Part shown: piece after piece, positions 25,472 through 35,396 of the stretch
How positions within the stretch are numbered: the first letter of the stretch is position 1
Layout of the letters: every line of letters starts with the position of its first letter
Assembly (NCBI RefSeq): GCF_016894245.1
Contig: NZ_CP069792.1
Span: 806,001 to 870,000, forward strand
From: Corynebacterium kroppenstedtii
GTDB taxonomy: Bacteria; Actinomycetota; Actinomycetes; Mycobacteriales; Mycobacteriaceae
DNA: 64,000 nucleotides
Direction of reading: 5' to 3'
Notes under the pieces: model-generated
What the model was told of the DNA's origin: nothing
What the model saw: only the letters and a program-made list of their open reading frames with translations
Database searches by the model: none
Program-made: the position numbers and the translations under genes

Positions 25472-27590
25472 CAAGCCCAACCACAGTGCATCCGCGGGTT
25501 CCTCGCCCGCTCAGCCGAAACGACGAGGCCTCATTCCGCGTGGGAAAGGAGCTGCCGCGTACCGCGAACGCATCATGCCCCGCATGTTGATCGGACGGAA
25601 CTCGGAAATCCACCGCCTGCGTATCTTTCCCGTCGCACTCGCCATTCTGGCTACCATTCCGCTCCTTGTCGGCGCGTTCTTCCTATGGGCCAACCAGAAT
25701 CCGACGGAAAACCTCAGCGACATGAAGGTCGCCGTCGTCAATAATGACCGTCCGGCAGAAAAAGATGGACAGCCAGTGAATGTTGGCCCGGAAATTATTC
25801 AGAACGTTAAGGCCAACCCCACCTTCGATTGGCAATTCCCGTCAGAATCAGAAGCCAAGAAAGGTCTAGAGGACGGTAAGTACTTCGCTACCGTCGTTAT
25901 CCCCCAAGATTTTTCATCCTCCGTGGCGTCCATCGGCACCCAGAATCCGCACCAAGCTGTGCTGAACTTCGACTATAACGACGCGAATGGAAAATCGGCA
26001 TCCGTCCTGTTGAAAGCAGCAGCTGAGCGTCTGCACTCGACGATTAATGAGTCGATCACCAACACAGCCAGTGCCAAAGTTTTTTCGTCGCTCAATGAAA
26101 TCCATGACGGAATGGGTAAAGCTGCCGACGGTTCCGGCCAGTTGTCTAATGGTGCGAAGACCGCCAATAGCGGTGCGACCCAGTTGGATAATGGCGCCAG
26201 TAAGCTTCTCGATGGATCCTCGCAGTTGAAGGACGGCGCCGGGACGCTCACGTCGAAACTGGGCGAAGCCCACGATGGTGCAAAGAAGCTGGATGATGGA
26301 TCTGCGCAGCTTCACGCAGGCGCCCAACAACTCACCGACAAGTTAGGTCTTGCCCACGAGAAATCGACGGAACTTGCGAGCGGTGCCCAACAGGTCTCTG
26401 ACGGTAACGCAAAGCTGGCACAGGGCAACGCCCAACTAGCCGCGGGGCTCGACGAGATGAAAGGGAAGCTGGCCGCGATAGAGGGAATCCCCGGAATCAA
26501 CCAGCTACCTCAAGTACGGCAACTTCTCGACGGCGTTAATCAAGCAAATTCGGCGGCTCACCAACTAGCCGACGGTGCTCAGAAGGCCTCTGATGGTTCC
26601 CGACGAGTGGCAGATGGCAGCACCCAAATCAGCGGTGCGCTCCAGCAATTCCAAACCGGAAGCCAGACCATCGCTTCGAAGCTGGATGAAGCTCACGCCG
26701 GTGCAGGGCAGCTCAGCAGTGGCCTGAGCCAATTGCAGGGTGGCGCAAGCCGGCTTCAGGATGGTGCAACCACGCTGAATAATGGCCACCAAGATCTGAA
26801 GAACGGAACGACCCAATTAGCCGGAGGAACCGGGAAGCTTTCAGAGGGTGCGGGCACGCTGCACGATAGTTTGGCATCCTCGCAGGGTCGTGTACCAGCG
26901 TTTACGACGCAGATGGTGGCGCACAACGCGGACACCATGGCTGGTCCGTCGGAACTGAATGAAAGCTGGGTACATAAGGTGTCGTCGATGGGCGAAGGCC
27001 TAGCCCCGTTCCTGGCCGGCTTCGGAATTTTCTTGGGTGGATTGTTCGTGTGGCAGGTTGTTCGTCCACTCCCCCGACGGAACCTCGCTGCGTCAGTGTC
27101 GTCGCTACGCTTGGCTATCCGAGCTACTACTCCAGCCTTGTTAATCAGTGTTTTGCAGGTCGCGCTGCTGGTTGGCATCAGCTGGTTTACGTTGGATATT
27201 CGTCCCCAAAACCTCCTCGCCTGGACCGCTTTGATGTTGCTGGGTGGATTTGGATTCTTGATCTTCCAGCAAGCACTGATTATCTGGTTCGGGGAAGGAA
27301 AGGGGCAGTTGTTGGGCATCGTTGCTTTGGTGGTGCAGTTAGCGTCCGCGGGCGGGCTGTACCCCATAGAAACCTCGCCCAGATTCTTCCAGATCCTCCA
27401 CCCATTCATGCCATTTAGTTGGCTCATCAAAGGGATGAGGCAAGCCGGGGTCGGTGATGTGAACGCCCAATTCTGGAATTCCGCGCTCGTGTTGGCCTTC
27501 GTTGCGGTGCTCACCATGATGTTCTTGGTGTGGGGTGTATCGCGCAAACGCGTATACACAATGTCTACTCTGCACCCAGCTGTGGTGTAA
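25461..27590 (+). CDS. YhgE/Pip-type ABC-2 membrane protein
   Basis: 709 aa. One N-terminal TM (FPVALAILATIPLLVGAFFL) is followed by a large extracytoplasmic domain with the Pip/YhgE/EsaA strand DMKVAVVNNDRPAEKDG. The region from ~220 to 470 consists of Gly/Ala/Leu repeats of the form L.DGA..L.(D/N)G; five to six TM helices end the protein. ATG 25461 has GGAGG 6 bases upstream. The family includes phage infection protein and the T7SS component EsaA; many members are ABC-2 type exporters of unknown substrate. Coupled to the upstream pseudo-ATPase. A strong terminator follows. Confidence 0.88.
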   Translation: MANNKPNHSASAGSSPAQPKRRGLIPRGKGAAAYRERIMPRMLIGRNSEIHRLRIFPVALAILATIPLLVGAFFLWANQNPTENLSDMKVAVVNNDRPAEKDGQPVNVGPEIIQNVKANPTFDWQFPSESEAKKGLEDGKYFATVVIPQDFSSSVASIGTQNPHQAVLNFDYNDANGKSASVLLKAAAERLHSTINESITNTASAKVFSSLNEIHDGMGKAADGSGQLSNGAKTANSGATQLDNGASKLLDGSSQLKDGAGTLTSKLGEAHDGAKKLDDGSAQLHAGAQQLTDKLGLAHEKSTELASGAQQVSDGNAKLAQGNAQLAAGLDEMKGKLAAIEGIPGINQLPQVRQLLDGVNQANSAAHQLADGAQKASDGSRRVADGSTQISGALQQFQTGSQTIASKLDEAHAGAGQLSSGLSQLQGGASRLQDGATTLNNGHQDLKNGTTQLAGGTGKLSEGAGTLHDSLASSQGRVPAFTTQMVAHNADTMAGPSELNESWVHKVSSMGEGLAPFLAGFGIFLGGLFVWQVVRPLPRRNLAASVSSLRLAIRATTPALLISVLQVALLVGISWFTLDIRPQNLLAWTALMLLGGFGFLIFQQALIIWFGEGKGQLLGIVALVVQLASAGGLYPIETSPRFFQILHPFMPFSWLIKGMRQAGVGDVNAQFWNSALVLAFVAVLTMMFLVWGVSRKRVYTMSTLHPAVV

Positions 27591-27641
27591 GGACTCGCCT
27601 CTAGCCCCGCGTGGTGTAAGGGCTCATCCCCAGCCGTGTGC

Positions 27642-27675
27642 TCCTCCCAGTCCCGCTTGGATTGGGAGGATTTTT
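27642..27675 (+). terminator. Rho-independent terminator after the YhgE/Pip gene
   Basis: 12-bp stem (27642-27653 with 27659-27670) containing one G-U pair, a 5-nt loop and five T residues. It ends the pseudo-ATPase/YhgE operon. The convergent Nudix gene ends at 27734. Confidence 0.88.
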
Positions 27676-27733
27676 ATGTTCGTGGCCGGCTAAGTGGGAT
27701 TCGGCGGTACCACGTCGGCGTCGCCAGCTCGGA

Positions 27734-28249
27734 CTATTCTGCCCCGGGAAGAGGCCCCCACGATGCTGCGCCACCGTGATCTGCGTCGTCGCATGCCCGA
27801 GCAATAATGGCCCGGAACCGTGGCTTCATATCAGGCAATTCGTTTACATCGCACCAGGTGACCGCTTGGGATTCGTCGTCGCCAATGCCGGCCTCCGGCG
27901 AATCATCGCGAAGCGAGGCACGGAAAGCGGTATCCACATATGAGGTCACATCGCCATTGGGATACACCACCGGCCCGACCGCCTGGACATTCAAAAGGGA
28001 TTCGATCTTGATGAGCGCCCGCGTTTCTTCGTGGGCTTCCCGTATAGCTGCAATATGGGGATGCTCACCTGGGTCGACGATGCCCGTAACAGGTGTCCAT
28101 TGCCCATTGTCGACGCGCTGAACCAGTAAAACTTCGCGATGACCAGGGACAGCGGCGTCGCGGAGGACGACAACGGTCACTCCTGGCAGCCAGAGTGGAT
28201 CATGGCCAATTTTTGATCGGAGATTAATGATGAAGGGTGGCGTGGACAT
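27734..28249 (-). CDS. Nudix hydrolase
   Basis: 171-aa single-domain Nudix protein. The box reads GIVDPGEHPHIAAIREAHEE then T, fitting GX5EX7REUXEE. Strands around it (PLWLPGVTVVVLRDAAVPGH; QWTPVTG) fit the fold. Substrate is not predictable; many corynebacterial proteins with this architecture are annotated as MutT-like or NADH pyrophosphatase-like without data. It stands alone between a terminator and an SdpI-like gene. Confidence 0.9.
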   Translation of the reverse strand: MSTPPFIINLRSKIGHDPLWLPGVTVVVLRDAAVPGHREVLLVQRVDNGQWTPVTGIVDPGEHPHIAAIREAHEETRALIKIESLLNVQAVGPVVYPNGDVTSYVDTAFRASLRDDSPEAGIGDDESQAVTWCDVNELPDMKPRFRAIIARACDDADHGGAASWGPLPGAE

Positions 28250-28349
28250 CGGTTATATTCCTCCGCGGCGAGGGTGAACTGTGAAACAGGGGGCGGATCG
28301 GCCTGTATAGACCTAGCCGGCGTAGCAATCAGCTGTGGGAAGAACCACC

Positions 28350-28805
28350 CTAGGAATCCGCAGCCTGTGCAGCCCGCCGGGCAGCATCAATATCGACGGC
28401 AACCGGATTGTGGGATTGTTGTGAGCCCTCCCCACCACCGCAGGAGCAGGACGTCTTGCTCTCTTCGGCTTGTCGTTGAGCGTCAAGCACTGCGACAGTA
28501 TGTGCGCCCATGGCGGCACCCACACCGATGAGAGCTACCGATGCAATGACAGCCACGACAACCCACAGCCATGCCCATCCAGAAGCCCCCCAAGCGACGA
28601 TTCCTCCGAGTAACAGGGCCAGCCCACCGACTGTCCAGCTCGGCGCGGCCACTTTGTGGGCAAGTTCCCACATGGCGGGATCACGGCGAACCTCGGGGAC
28701 ACGAATGCCCACCCAGCTGTTACCAGGAAGTTTTCCTCCCCATGCGGCCAGGCCCACCCCGCCTAGTGCAATAGCGAGAATAACCAGAATGATGCCGACA
28801 ATCAT
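28350..28805 (-). CDS. SdpI-family membrane protein
   Basis: 151 aa. First TM at residues 1-23 (MIVGIILVILAIALGGVGLA), then the SdpI-type cytoplasmic motif KLPGNSWVGIRVPEVRRDPA followed by WELAHKVAAP, two more TM segments (WTVGGLALLLGGIVAWGASG; WLWVVVAVIASVALIGVGAA), and a polar tail with a CSCGGG cluster. SdpI in Bacillus is an immunity/signalling protein against the SdpC toxin; the actinobacterial relatives have no known toxin partner and none is visible here. ATG 28805 is used because the longer frame to 28871 overlaps the upstream SDR gene. Confidence 0.8.
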   Translation of the reverse strand: MIVGIILVILAIALGGVGLAAWGGKLPGNSWVGIRVPEVRRDPAMWELAHKVAAPSWTVGGLALLLGGIVAWGASGWAWLWVVVAVIASVALIGVGAAMGAHTVAVLDAQRQAEESKTSCSCGGGEGSQQSHNPVAVDIDAARRAAQAADS

Positions 28806-28828
28806 GGTTCTAGTGTAAGCCCGTCGCG

Positions 28829-29551
28829 TTATGCGATGACAGGCCGGACACGGATCTCTTCCACGGTGCATTCGGGTGTGGCATCGATGGCTGTGCGCAC
28901 CGCCGCCGCGATGGATTCCGGCTGCACGTAGATTGCGCCGTCGTAGTCCTCGGGGGCCATCCCTTTTTCTTCCTGGATTTCGCGTTGCATATCAGTATCG
29001 ACGCGCCCTGGATGGACAGATGTGACCCGGACGACGCCCCGTTCTTCTTCGCGAAGTGCGTCGGTGATAGCCCGCAGAGCAAACTTAGAGGCGCAGTACG
29101 GGGCGCTTCCGGGGCGGGATCTGTGCCCGGAGCCGGAATTGATGGCGACAATGTCGCCATGCGCGGCGCGTAATTTCGGCAAGAGCTGCCGAATGAGGTC
29201 TACCTGCGCAATAACGTTGAGGTCGAGGACCCGTACCCAGCTTTCGCGGGAGACATCGGCAATAGCGCCACCCACTGAAATCCCGGCGCTGAGAACAAGT
29301 ACATCCAGCGCCGGTTCAGGGAAAGCGTCGAGAGCCTTGCCGACGGATGACGGGTCCGTGAGGTCCGCGACGAATGGTCGCGCATCGGGAACGGTTTGTT
29401 GAGCCTTTTTAATGCTCTCCTCGCTGGTTCCGCCGATGTAGACGGTGTGCGTGGTGGCGAGGTCGTGGGCGATGGCAAGCCCAATACCGCGGGTCCCTCC
29501 TGTGATGAGGGCTACCGGGCGTTCGGCGGGCGTGGTGGGTGGTGTAGTCAT
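28829..29551 (-). CDS. Short-chain dehydrogenase/reductase
   Basis: 240-aa classical SDR. Seen: coenzyme motif TGGTRGIGLAIA near residue 18 (TGxxxGIG), LSAGISVGGA in place of NNAG, catalytic Ser in INSGSGHRS, YCASK (YxxxK) and the HPGRVDTDM loop. An NAD(P)-dependent oxidoreductase; the residues after the first strand (YIGGTSEES) lack the acidic residue of NAD-specific enzymes, which leans to NADPH, an inference. The substrate is unknown. It lies 23 bp upstream of the SdpI-like gene on the same strand and may share its transcript. Confidence 0.92.
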   Translation of the reverse strand: MTTPPTTPAERPVALITGGTRGIGLAIAHDLATTHTVYIGGTSEESIKKAQQTVPDARPFVADLTDPSSVGKALDAFPEPALDVLVLSAGISVGGAIADVSRESWVRVLDLNVIAQVDLIRQLLPKLRAAHGDIVAINSGSGHRSRPGSAPYCASKFALRAITDALREEERGVVRVTSVHPGRVDTDMQREIQEEKGMAPEDYDGAIYVQPESIAAAVRTAIDATPECTVEEIRVRPVIA

Positions 29552-29619
29552 TGGTCGTGACTCCTCAGTGTTTTGCGGCCTATTCGTGGGTGCCCGAGAT
29601 AAGCCGCTAATTTGGAGGT

Positions 29620-30756
29620 TTATTTAGTGGTGATGTCGACACCGCTGAGCCCGTGAAGGCGTTTTTCGGCTGATTGCTGGGATTTGGCTCCGTCACCGAT
29701 ACATGCGTCAAGGAGATTGTCGAAGGACAGGTCGCGGGTGTCGGCATACAGTAATTGCTTTTTGGTAAAGCGATCAATCAGGTGGTCAACATTATCGTGG
29801 TGTGCAGCTATTGCAGTCCCGCGAATGGCATCTATCCATTCTTGGGGGTTGGCTACGACGAAGAGAAGGTCATTAGCGTCGTCGTCGAGACGGTCAAGGA
29901 TGCTAATGACCACAGAAGCAGCTTCGCTTACCGACGGTGGTACGTCACCCTCAGCAATCTTTTCTTTAATCCATTCAGGAATGAAACCACGTCGGAGGCT
30001 ACGCCACGGGTAAAGCTCGAGGCGGGCGACCTCGTCAGCTGTGGGCAGGTCTTCGCCGGAAATGTGTAGTTTCCCGTCCGTGGTCATCCGGTTTCCAGGC
30101 CACTTGTCCATGAGTACGTGGCGGAGTTCCCAAGCAGGAATGAGCGGGAACTCATCATCCTTAACGTTGAGGTTATCCCGGCCGGTCATCATCGCATTTT
30201 GTTGGTCATTGAGGTCGAGGATTTCCGCAAGCGCTTGCGCCGTACGCGTGAGTGAATGGCCAAGCTGCTCCCCCCGTTGATGCCGAACTAGCGGTAGCGA
30301 ATGGTCAATTTTTTGAAGCAGAGCATCGAAATATTTAATAGGCTCTTCGGCGGAGCCTTGATGGCCCTCTGTGTTTTTTACTTGAATTAAGCCGTCAGCT
30401 AGGTATCCAGAAACCTTGTTTTTAAAAACCGCGTTATCTCCAAGAACCATGAGCTTGAGGTGGTCAGAGGCGGGACGGTCAACGATGTGCGGGAACGTAC
30501 GGTTGATAATACCGTCATCGACCTCAGAAAGAAGCCCGTAGAAAGGCTCATCGCCGAGGTAGACGATGGAACCTTTCTTAACCGTCGCTTCTTTGTCATG
30601 ATCAGAAAACCACTTTTGATCTGCCGGGTGGATGACGTCGTCAATTGAAAAGGACTCTGTCTTTTTAGCGAAAATGTCTGACGCGGACAGAGTCTTCGGT
30701 GAATACATTTCGCGATAGAAAGTCACGAAGTCGGAGAGAATAGTGGTGTTAGGCAT
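29620..30756 (-). CDS. Unrecognised 378-aa soluble protein
   Basis: I do not recognise this protein. It has no signal peptide or TM segment and is rich in Asp, Lys and Ile. Visible features: N-terminal helix (ILSDFVTFYREMYSPKTLSA), a beta-rich part with KKGSIVYLGDEPFYGLLSEV resembling the strand pattern of small nucleic-acid or protein-binding barrels, and helices towards the C-terminus (VISILDRLDDDANDLLFVVA). It begins MPNTTILSD with AAGGAGTA about 5 bases upstream of ATG 30756. Base composition is slightly lower in G+C than leuS next door. Divergent from leuS; likely monocistronic. No function is proposed. Confidence 0.75.
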   Translation of the reverse strand: MPNTTILSDFVTFYREMYSPKTLSASDIFAKKTESFSIDDVIHPADQKWFSDHDKEATVKKGSIVYLGDEPFYGLLSEVDDGIINRTFPHIVDRPASDHLKLMVLGDNAVFKNKVSGYLADGLIQVKNTEGHQGSAEEPIKYFDALLQKIDHSLPLVRHQRGEQLGHSLTRTAQALAEILDLNDQQNAMMTGRDNLNVKDDEFPLIPAWELRHVLMDKWPGNRMTTDGKLHISGEDLPTADEVARLELYPWRSLRRGFIPEWIKEKIAEGDVPPSVSEAASVVISILDRLDDDANDLLFVVANPQEWIDAIRGTAIAAHHDNVDHLIDRFTKKQLLYADTRDLSFDNLLDACIGDGAKSQQSAEKRLHGLSGVDITTK

Positions 30757-30843
30757 ATGTACTCCTTCTTTTATAAAGGGTTTACTTGTCAGGGGTGACC
30801 GGGACAGTTGCCCTCATCATGGGCCCAACTAGACTATGTGACC

Positions 30844-33800
30844 ATGACAAATCCGAGAGAAAAGAGCCCGAATGGGGGCCAGTCATCTGATCGCCCCACT
30901 ACTTCAGTGTCCGCTTCCCACATTACTTCGTCGGGTTCCCTTTCCTCGCGGTCGAGTGCATCGTCGGTAACTAACGACGAGCCCCGCTTCCGTTATACCG
31001 CCGGTTTGGCTGCGGACATCGAAAATGCCTGGCACCAGCGTTGGTCCCGTGAGGGAACTTTCAACGCGCCTAACCCCACCGGCGATTTAGCACCCCTCGA
31101 CGGGAATTCGGACCTCCCCGATGACCAAATTTTTGTTCAGGATATGTTCCCCTACCCCTCAGGCGTGGGGCTGCACGTTGGGCACCCATTGGGATACATT
31201 GCAACGGACGTGTACGCACGCTTCCACCGGATGTTGGGTAAAAACGTGTTGCATGCCTTGGGATACGACGCCTACGGTCTCCCCGCGGAACAGTATGCCG
31301 TCCAGACGGGGACGCATCCGCGGACGACCACCGAAGCGAACATCGCGAACATGAAGCGGCAGCTGGGGCGCTTGGGGCTGGGGCATGATCCCCGCCGGTC
31401 TTTCGCTACAACTGATCAAGACTTTTACCGCTGGACCCAATGGATTTTCTTACAAATTTTCAATTCCTGGTTTGATCCCGAGGCCAACGCAGCGCGGCCG
31501 GTGTCGGAATTGCGAGATAAATTGGCATCGGGTGCCGTTAATGTGGCTTCAGGTCCCGGGTATCACAGCGTTGATCCGGAAACAGGGAGAGCCGTAGATG
31601 CCGCTGAACAAGCCGGTAAAAGCTCCGCGGAGATATGGCAAGCGCTGGATGATGCTCAGCGTGAGCATATCGTTGAAACGTTCCGCTTAGTGTATCGATC
31701 CAGGTCAACGGTGAATTGGGCGCCAGGACTAGGCACGGTTCTAGCCAATGAGGAAGTTACGGCCGATGGTCGTTCGGAACGTGGTAACTTCCCCGTTTTC
31801 CGGAAAAAACTTACCCAGTGGATGATGCGGATCACTCAATATTCGGATCGTCTGCTCGATGACCTTGACTTGCTGGATTGGCCCGACAAGGTGAAGTCCA
31901 TGCAGCGGAATTGGATTGGCCGGTCGAGGGGCGCGGAAGTAACCTTCACCATCCCGACGAACGGTTCCGGTCACGGTCGCGCTGCGTGCTCGGTATTCAC
32001 GACTCGCCCAGATACCCTCTTCGGTGCTGAATATCTTGTTTTGGCGCCAGAACATGAGCTTGTCGACGAAATCGTTGCAGATCAGTGGCCTGATCTCCGC
32101 GCGGAACACTCGCTGTCCGACGACACCATCGCCCGCTGGACCGGCGGAGCGGCCACCCCTGCCGATGCGGTGAAGGAGTACCGCGCGTCCATCGTCGCGA
32201 AGTCTGATTTGGAACGCCAAGAGAACAAGGACAAAACCGGTGTTTTCTTAGGCACCTATGCGACCAACCCCGTGAATGGTCGTCGCATCCCCGTGTTCAT
32301 CGCCGACTATGTCCTGTCGGGCTACGGCACGGGCGCGATTATGGCTGTTCCCGCGCACGATGAGCGTGACTACGACTTCGCCCGGGTCTTCGAATTGCCT
32401 ATCACCGAGGTCATTTCCGGCGGCGACGTCACCGTGGAGGCTTTCACTGGCGCTGGCACAGCAGTGAATTCAGCTAACGATGACGGCTTAGACATCAACG
32501 GCCTCCACGTGAAGGACGCAAAAGCCCGTACCATCGATTGGCTCGTCCAGCGCGGCGTCGGCAAGGAAAAAATTCAATACAAACTGCGTGATTGGCTCTT
32601 TGCCCGGCAGCGGTACTGGGGCGAACCCTTCCCCATTGTGTACGACGAGAACGACGTCGCTCACCCGCTCCCCGAGTCCATGTTGCCCGTTGTGCTTCCA
32701 GATGTTGACGACTACCGACCCGTGTCCTTTGACCCGGATGATGCGGAATCGGAACCGCACCCGCCCCTAGCCAAGGCGAAGGATTGGGTCAACGTGGAGC
32801 TGGATTTGGGCGATGGCCTGAAGAAATACCGACGCGATACAAACGTGATGCCGCAGTGGGCGGGAAGCTCCTGGTACGAGCTCCGCTATGTGGATCCCAC
32901 CAACCAGGACGCGCTCTGTGACCCAGAGAATGAAAAATACTGGATGGGCCCCACGGATCAGAAGACATCCGGCGGTGTGGACTTGTATGTCGGCGGTGTC
33001 GAGCACGCTGTGCTGCACCTGCTGTACTCCCGGTTCTGGCATAAGGTGCTGTTTGATCTCGGATACGTTTCCTCCTGTGAGCCGTACCATCGTCTCTTTA
33101 ACCAGGGGTATATCCAGGCCTTCGCGTACACCGACGACCGCGGTGTGTACATCCCTGCCGCGGAGGTTGTTGAGCGCGATGGCTCATTCTGGTGGGTCCC
33201 CAGCGACGGGCGGAACATGGACGGTGTTCAGACCAATGAGCACGGCGAAATCCAGGTTCATCAGGAGTACGGAAAAATGGGTAAGTCCCTAAAGAATGCC
33301 GTCTCTCCTGAGGACATCTGCAACAATTACGGTGCGGATACGCTGCGCATTTACGAAATGTCGATGGGTCCTCTGGATACATCACGCCCATGGGCAACAA
33401 AAGACGTCGTGGGTGCACAGCGCTTTTTGCAGCGCCTGTGGCGACTTGTGGTCGATGAGAAGACGGGCGATCGTGTCGTCACCGATGCATCCCCCACCGA
33501 TGACGATCGTCGCGCCCTGCACCGCACGATTGCCGCAGTCCGTGAGGACTACGCCCAGTTGATGGATAACACCGCGGTGGCGAAACTCATCGAGTACGTC
33601 AACTACGTGACCAAAACGTACGCGGGTGGGGCGCCCCGCGAGATCGTTGAACCAGCCGTGCTGCTCGTTGCCCCGCTGGCCCCGCACATCGCTGAAGAGC
33701 TGTGGTCACGGCTGGGCCACACCGAGTCCTTGGCACACGGCCCCTTCCCGACGTTCGAGGACAAGTGGCTTGTCGACGACACCGTCGAGATTCCGGTTCA

Positions 33801-33966
33801 GGTGCAGGGGAAAGTCCGCAGTCGTATTAATGTAGCGACGGACGCCTCACGCGAAGATATTGAAGCTGCGGCACTTGATGACGCCAAGGTGAAAGAACAC
33901 GTGGGCGACCATGAGATCAAGAAAGTGATCGTTGTCCCTGGCCGTATGGTCAACGTGGTGATCTAG
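30844..33966 (+). CDS. leuS: Leucyl-tRNA synthetase
   Basis: 1040-aa class I synthetase charging tRNA-Leu. Seen: HIGH-type motif in [18 protein letters not shown], the zinc-free LeuRS core with [12 protein letters not shown] before the CP1 editing domain ([19 protein letters not shown]), and KMSKS as KMGKSLKN. The first ~55 residues are a Ser/Thr-rich extension before the family N-terminus. ATG 30844 (MTNPREK) was chosen; GTG or TTG codons upstream to 30808 are possible, and no clear ribosome binding site is seen, so translation may be leaderless. Divergent from the unknown 378-aa gene; lepB follows 24 bp downstream. Confidence 0.96.
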   Translation: MTNPREKSPNGGQSSDRPTTSVSASHITSSGSLSSRSSASSVTNDEPRFRYTAGLAADIENAWHQRWSREGTFNAPNPTGDLAPLDGNSDLPDDQIFVQDMFPYPSGVGLHVGHPLGYIATDVYARFHRMLGKNVLHALGYDAYGLPAEQYAVQTGTHPRTTTEANIANMKRQLGRLGLGHDPRRSFATTDQDFYRWTQWIFLQIFNSWFDPEANAARPVSELRDKLASGAVNVASGPGYHSVDPETGRAVDAAEQAGKSSAEIWQALDDAQREHIVETFRLVYRSRSTVNWAPGLGTVLANEEVTADGRSERGNFPVFRKKLTQWMMRITQYSDRLLDDLDLLDWPDKVKSMQRNWIGRSRGAEVTFTIPTNGSGHGRAACSVFTTRPDTLFGAEYLVLAPEHELVDEIVADQWPDLRAEHSLSDDTIARWTGGAATPADAVKEYRASIVAKSDLERQENKDKTGVFLGTYATNPVNGRRIPVFIADYVLSGYGTGAIMAVPAHDERDYDFARVFELPITEVISGGDVTVEAFTGAGTAVNSANDDGLDINGLHVKDAKARTIDWLVQRGVGKEKIQYKLRDWLFARQRYWGEPFPIVYDENDVAHPLPESMLPVVLPDVDDYRPVSFDPDDAESEPHPPLAKAKDWVNVELDLGDGLKKYRRDTNVMPQWAGSSWYELRYVDPTNQDALCDPENEKYWMGPTDQKTSGGVDLYVGGVEHAVLHLLYSRFWHKVLFDLGYVSSCEPYHRLFNQGYIQAFAYTDDRGVYIPAAEVVERDGSFWWVPSDGRNMDGVQTNEHGEIQVHQEYGKMGKSLKNAVSPEDICNNYGADTLRIYEMSMGPLDTSRPWATKDVVGAQRFLQRLWRLVVDEKTGDRVVTDASPTDDDRRALHRTIAAVREDYAQLMDNTAVAKLIEYVNYVTKTYAGGAPREIVEPAVLLVAPLAPHIAEELWSRLGHTESLAHGPFPTFEDKWLVDDTVEIPVQVQGKVRSRINVATDASREDIEAAALDDAKVKEHVGDHEIKKVIVVPGRMVNVVI

Positions 33967-33990
33967 GCCCGACCCGGAACGGAAAACAGC

Positions 33991-34815
33991 ATGCTTGGAA
34001 AATCAAAAAAATCCGCCTTGGGGTCGTCGGAGGCGTCGGGTTCTTCGGAGTCGAGCACGTCGTCGGGAGCGTCGGGGTCTAGCCCCGCTGCGGCCACGGT
34101 GAAGAAGGAACGCCCCTGGTATATCGAAATCCCGATCATCATTCTCTGCGCGCTTCTTGTCGCTGTGCTGTTCCAGGTTTTTATTGGGCGCGTCTATGTC
34201 ATTCCTTCAGAATCCATGGAGCCGACGCTCAATGGGTGCACGGGCTGCAATAATGACCGCGTTTTTGTCAATAAGCTTGCCTACGATTTCAGTTCCCCCA
34301 AGCCGGGCGATGTCGTCGTGTTCCGAGGACCAGAGTCCTGGGACGAAGGCGAGTTCGGTGAGAACACATCGGATGAGGGCAGCGGCTTCAGCAGAGTATT
34401 GCGTACTGGGGCGTCGTATATCGGGCTGGCAACTCCCCCGGAGAATGACGTGGTGAAGCGGGTCATCGCGACGGGTGGGCAAACCGTGGAGTGTCAACCC
34501 GGCGACGATGGCGTCAAAGTGAATGGGAAGACGATTGATTCGTCGTACACATTGCAGCCTCCGCAGAGGCAGGTCGACACTGAGCATGGTTCAGAAGCAT
34601 GTGGGGGCGGGTATTTTGGCCCGATTACTGTGCCCGATGGAAATGTGTGGTTGATGGGCGATAATCGCACGAATTCTGCGGATTCGCGTTACCACATGGA
34701 AGACCAGTACCAGGGAACGGTGCCCGAGAAGAACATTATTGGTCGGGTGGATGCCCGTATTTTGCCGTTTAGTCGGATTGGCACGGTGGATCACCCGGAT
34801 GTCCAGAAGGACTAA
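33991..34815 (+). CDS. lepB: Signal peptidase I
   Basis: 274-aa membrane serine protease cleaving signal peptides. Seen: Ser/Gly-rich cytoplasmic N-terminus (5-40), one TM (IIILCALLVAVLFQVFIG), catalytic Ser in IPSESMEPTL, catalytic Lys in VVKRVIATGG, and box E MGDNRTNSADSR. A CxxC (GCTGCNN) follows the catalytic Ser. Between the Ser and Lys boxes is an extra acidic/Gly insert (GEFGENTSDEGSGFSR). Linked closely to leuS (24 bp), unlike the usual rplS-lepB-rnhB location, so it could be a second type I signal peptidase. Confidence 0.94.
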   Translation: MLGKSKKSALGSSEASGSSESSTSSGASGSSPAAATVKKERPWYIEIPIIILCALLVAVLFQVFIGRVYVIPSESMEPTLNGCTGCNNDRVFVNKLAYDFSSPKPGDVVVFRGPESWDEGEFGENTSDEGSGFSRVLRTGASYIGLATPPENDVVKRVIATGGQTVECQPGDDGVKVNGKTIDSSYTLQPPQRQVDTEHGSEACGGGYFGPITVPDGNVWLMGDNRTNSADSRYHMEDQYQGTVPEKNIIGRVDARILPFSRIGTVDHPDVQKD

Positions 34816-34824
34816 CCGATTCGC

Positions 34825-34864
34825 GTTGCCGGTGATGAGGGGACGCGAAACCATCATCGGCAAC
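34825..34864. terminator. Bidirectional hairpin between lepB and the convergent membrane protein gene
   Basis: 13-bp stem (34825-34837 with 34852-34864) with one G-U pair and a 14-nt loop, sitting between convergent genes. No U-tract on either strand, as is common for actinobacterial terminators. Confidence 0.6.
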
Positions 34865-34877
34865 ATCCCTGGCGCGC

Positions 34878-35366
34878 CTATCGGTAATCGAGACCGGCAA
34901 TTGCCATCCACCCGGTGCTGGTTATCCACCCGAGTGCGAAGGGAATGAGCACCCAACAAATGGCGAGCCATGGGCGCCAGCGGTCGTACCGTGCCCACTT
35001 GATATAGGTGGTCCACACTGCCCCGAGTGCGCCGACGAGGGCGATGGCTCCCGGCACGACCGGGAAGAGGATTTCGTAGGTGCGCGAACATATCCATGCC
35101 GACTCCCCCGCGTCGCAATCGGGGCCACCCTGGTTATGGGAAATGAACAGGATTATTCCGGCCGCGATCAGCGTAATAAGCGGCACCACGATGACATACA
35201 CAATGGCTTGGTGAGTGGACCGAGTGTGTTGTTCTAGGCGAAGTAATGGGTCGAGTTCATAATCGAGCCGGGATGGTTTGGATGGCGTGGAGTCTGCTTT
35301 ATCTACGGTGACGCGCTGATCGGGGTCATCGGAGCGGTGAGAATGAGATTTCCCGTGGCTATCCAC
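34878..35366 (-). CDS. Conserved corynebacterial membrane protein, three TM
   Basis: 162 aa. A polar His/Asp/Ser N-terminus (1-55) is followed by three hydrophobic segments: IVYVIVVPLITLIAAGIILF, LFPVVPGAIALVGALGAVW and WLAICWVLIPFALGWITSTG. Between the first two is a short loop with two Cys (GPDCDAGESAWICSRTYE) that could form an extracytoplasmic disulfide. No enzymatic motif. It lies 31 bp downstream of the universal stress gene on the same strand, so they may be co-transcribed. Function unknown. Confidence 0.75.
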   Translation of the reverse strand: MDSHGKSHSHRSDDPDQRVTVDKADSTPSKPSRLDYELDPLLRLEQHTRSTHQAIVYVIVVPLITLIAAGIILFISHNQGGPDCDAGESAWICSRTYEILFPVVPGAIALVGALGAVWTTYIKWARYDRWRPWLAICWVLIPFALGWITSTGWMAIAGLDYR

Positions 35367-35396
35367 TCGAACCTCCTCTACAGCGAAAATATTGGT

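Noticed and set aside
26756..27559. 267-aa - strand frame within the YhgE/Pip gene
   Set aside because: Antisense shadow rich in Pro, Asn and Thr, with no signal or motif.
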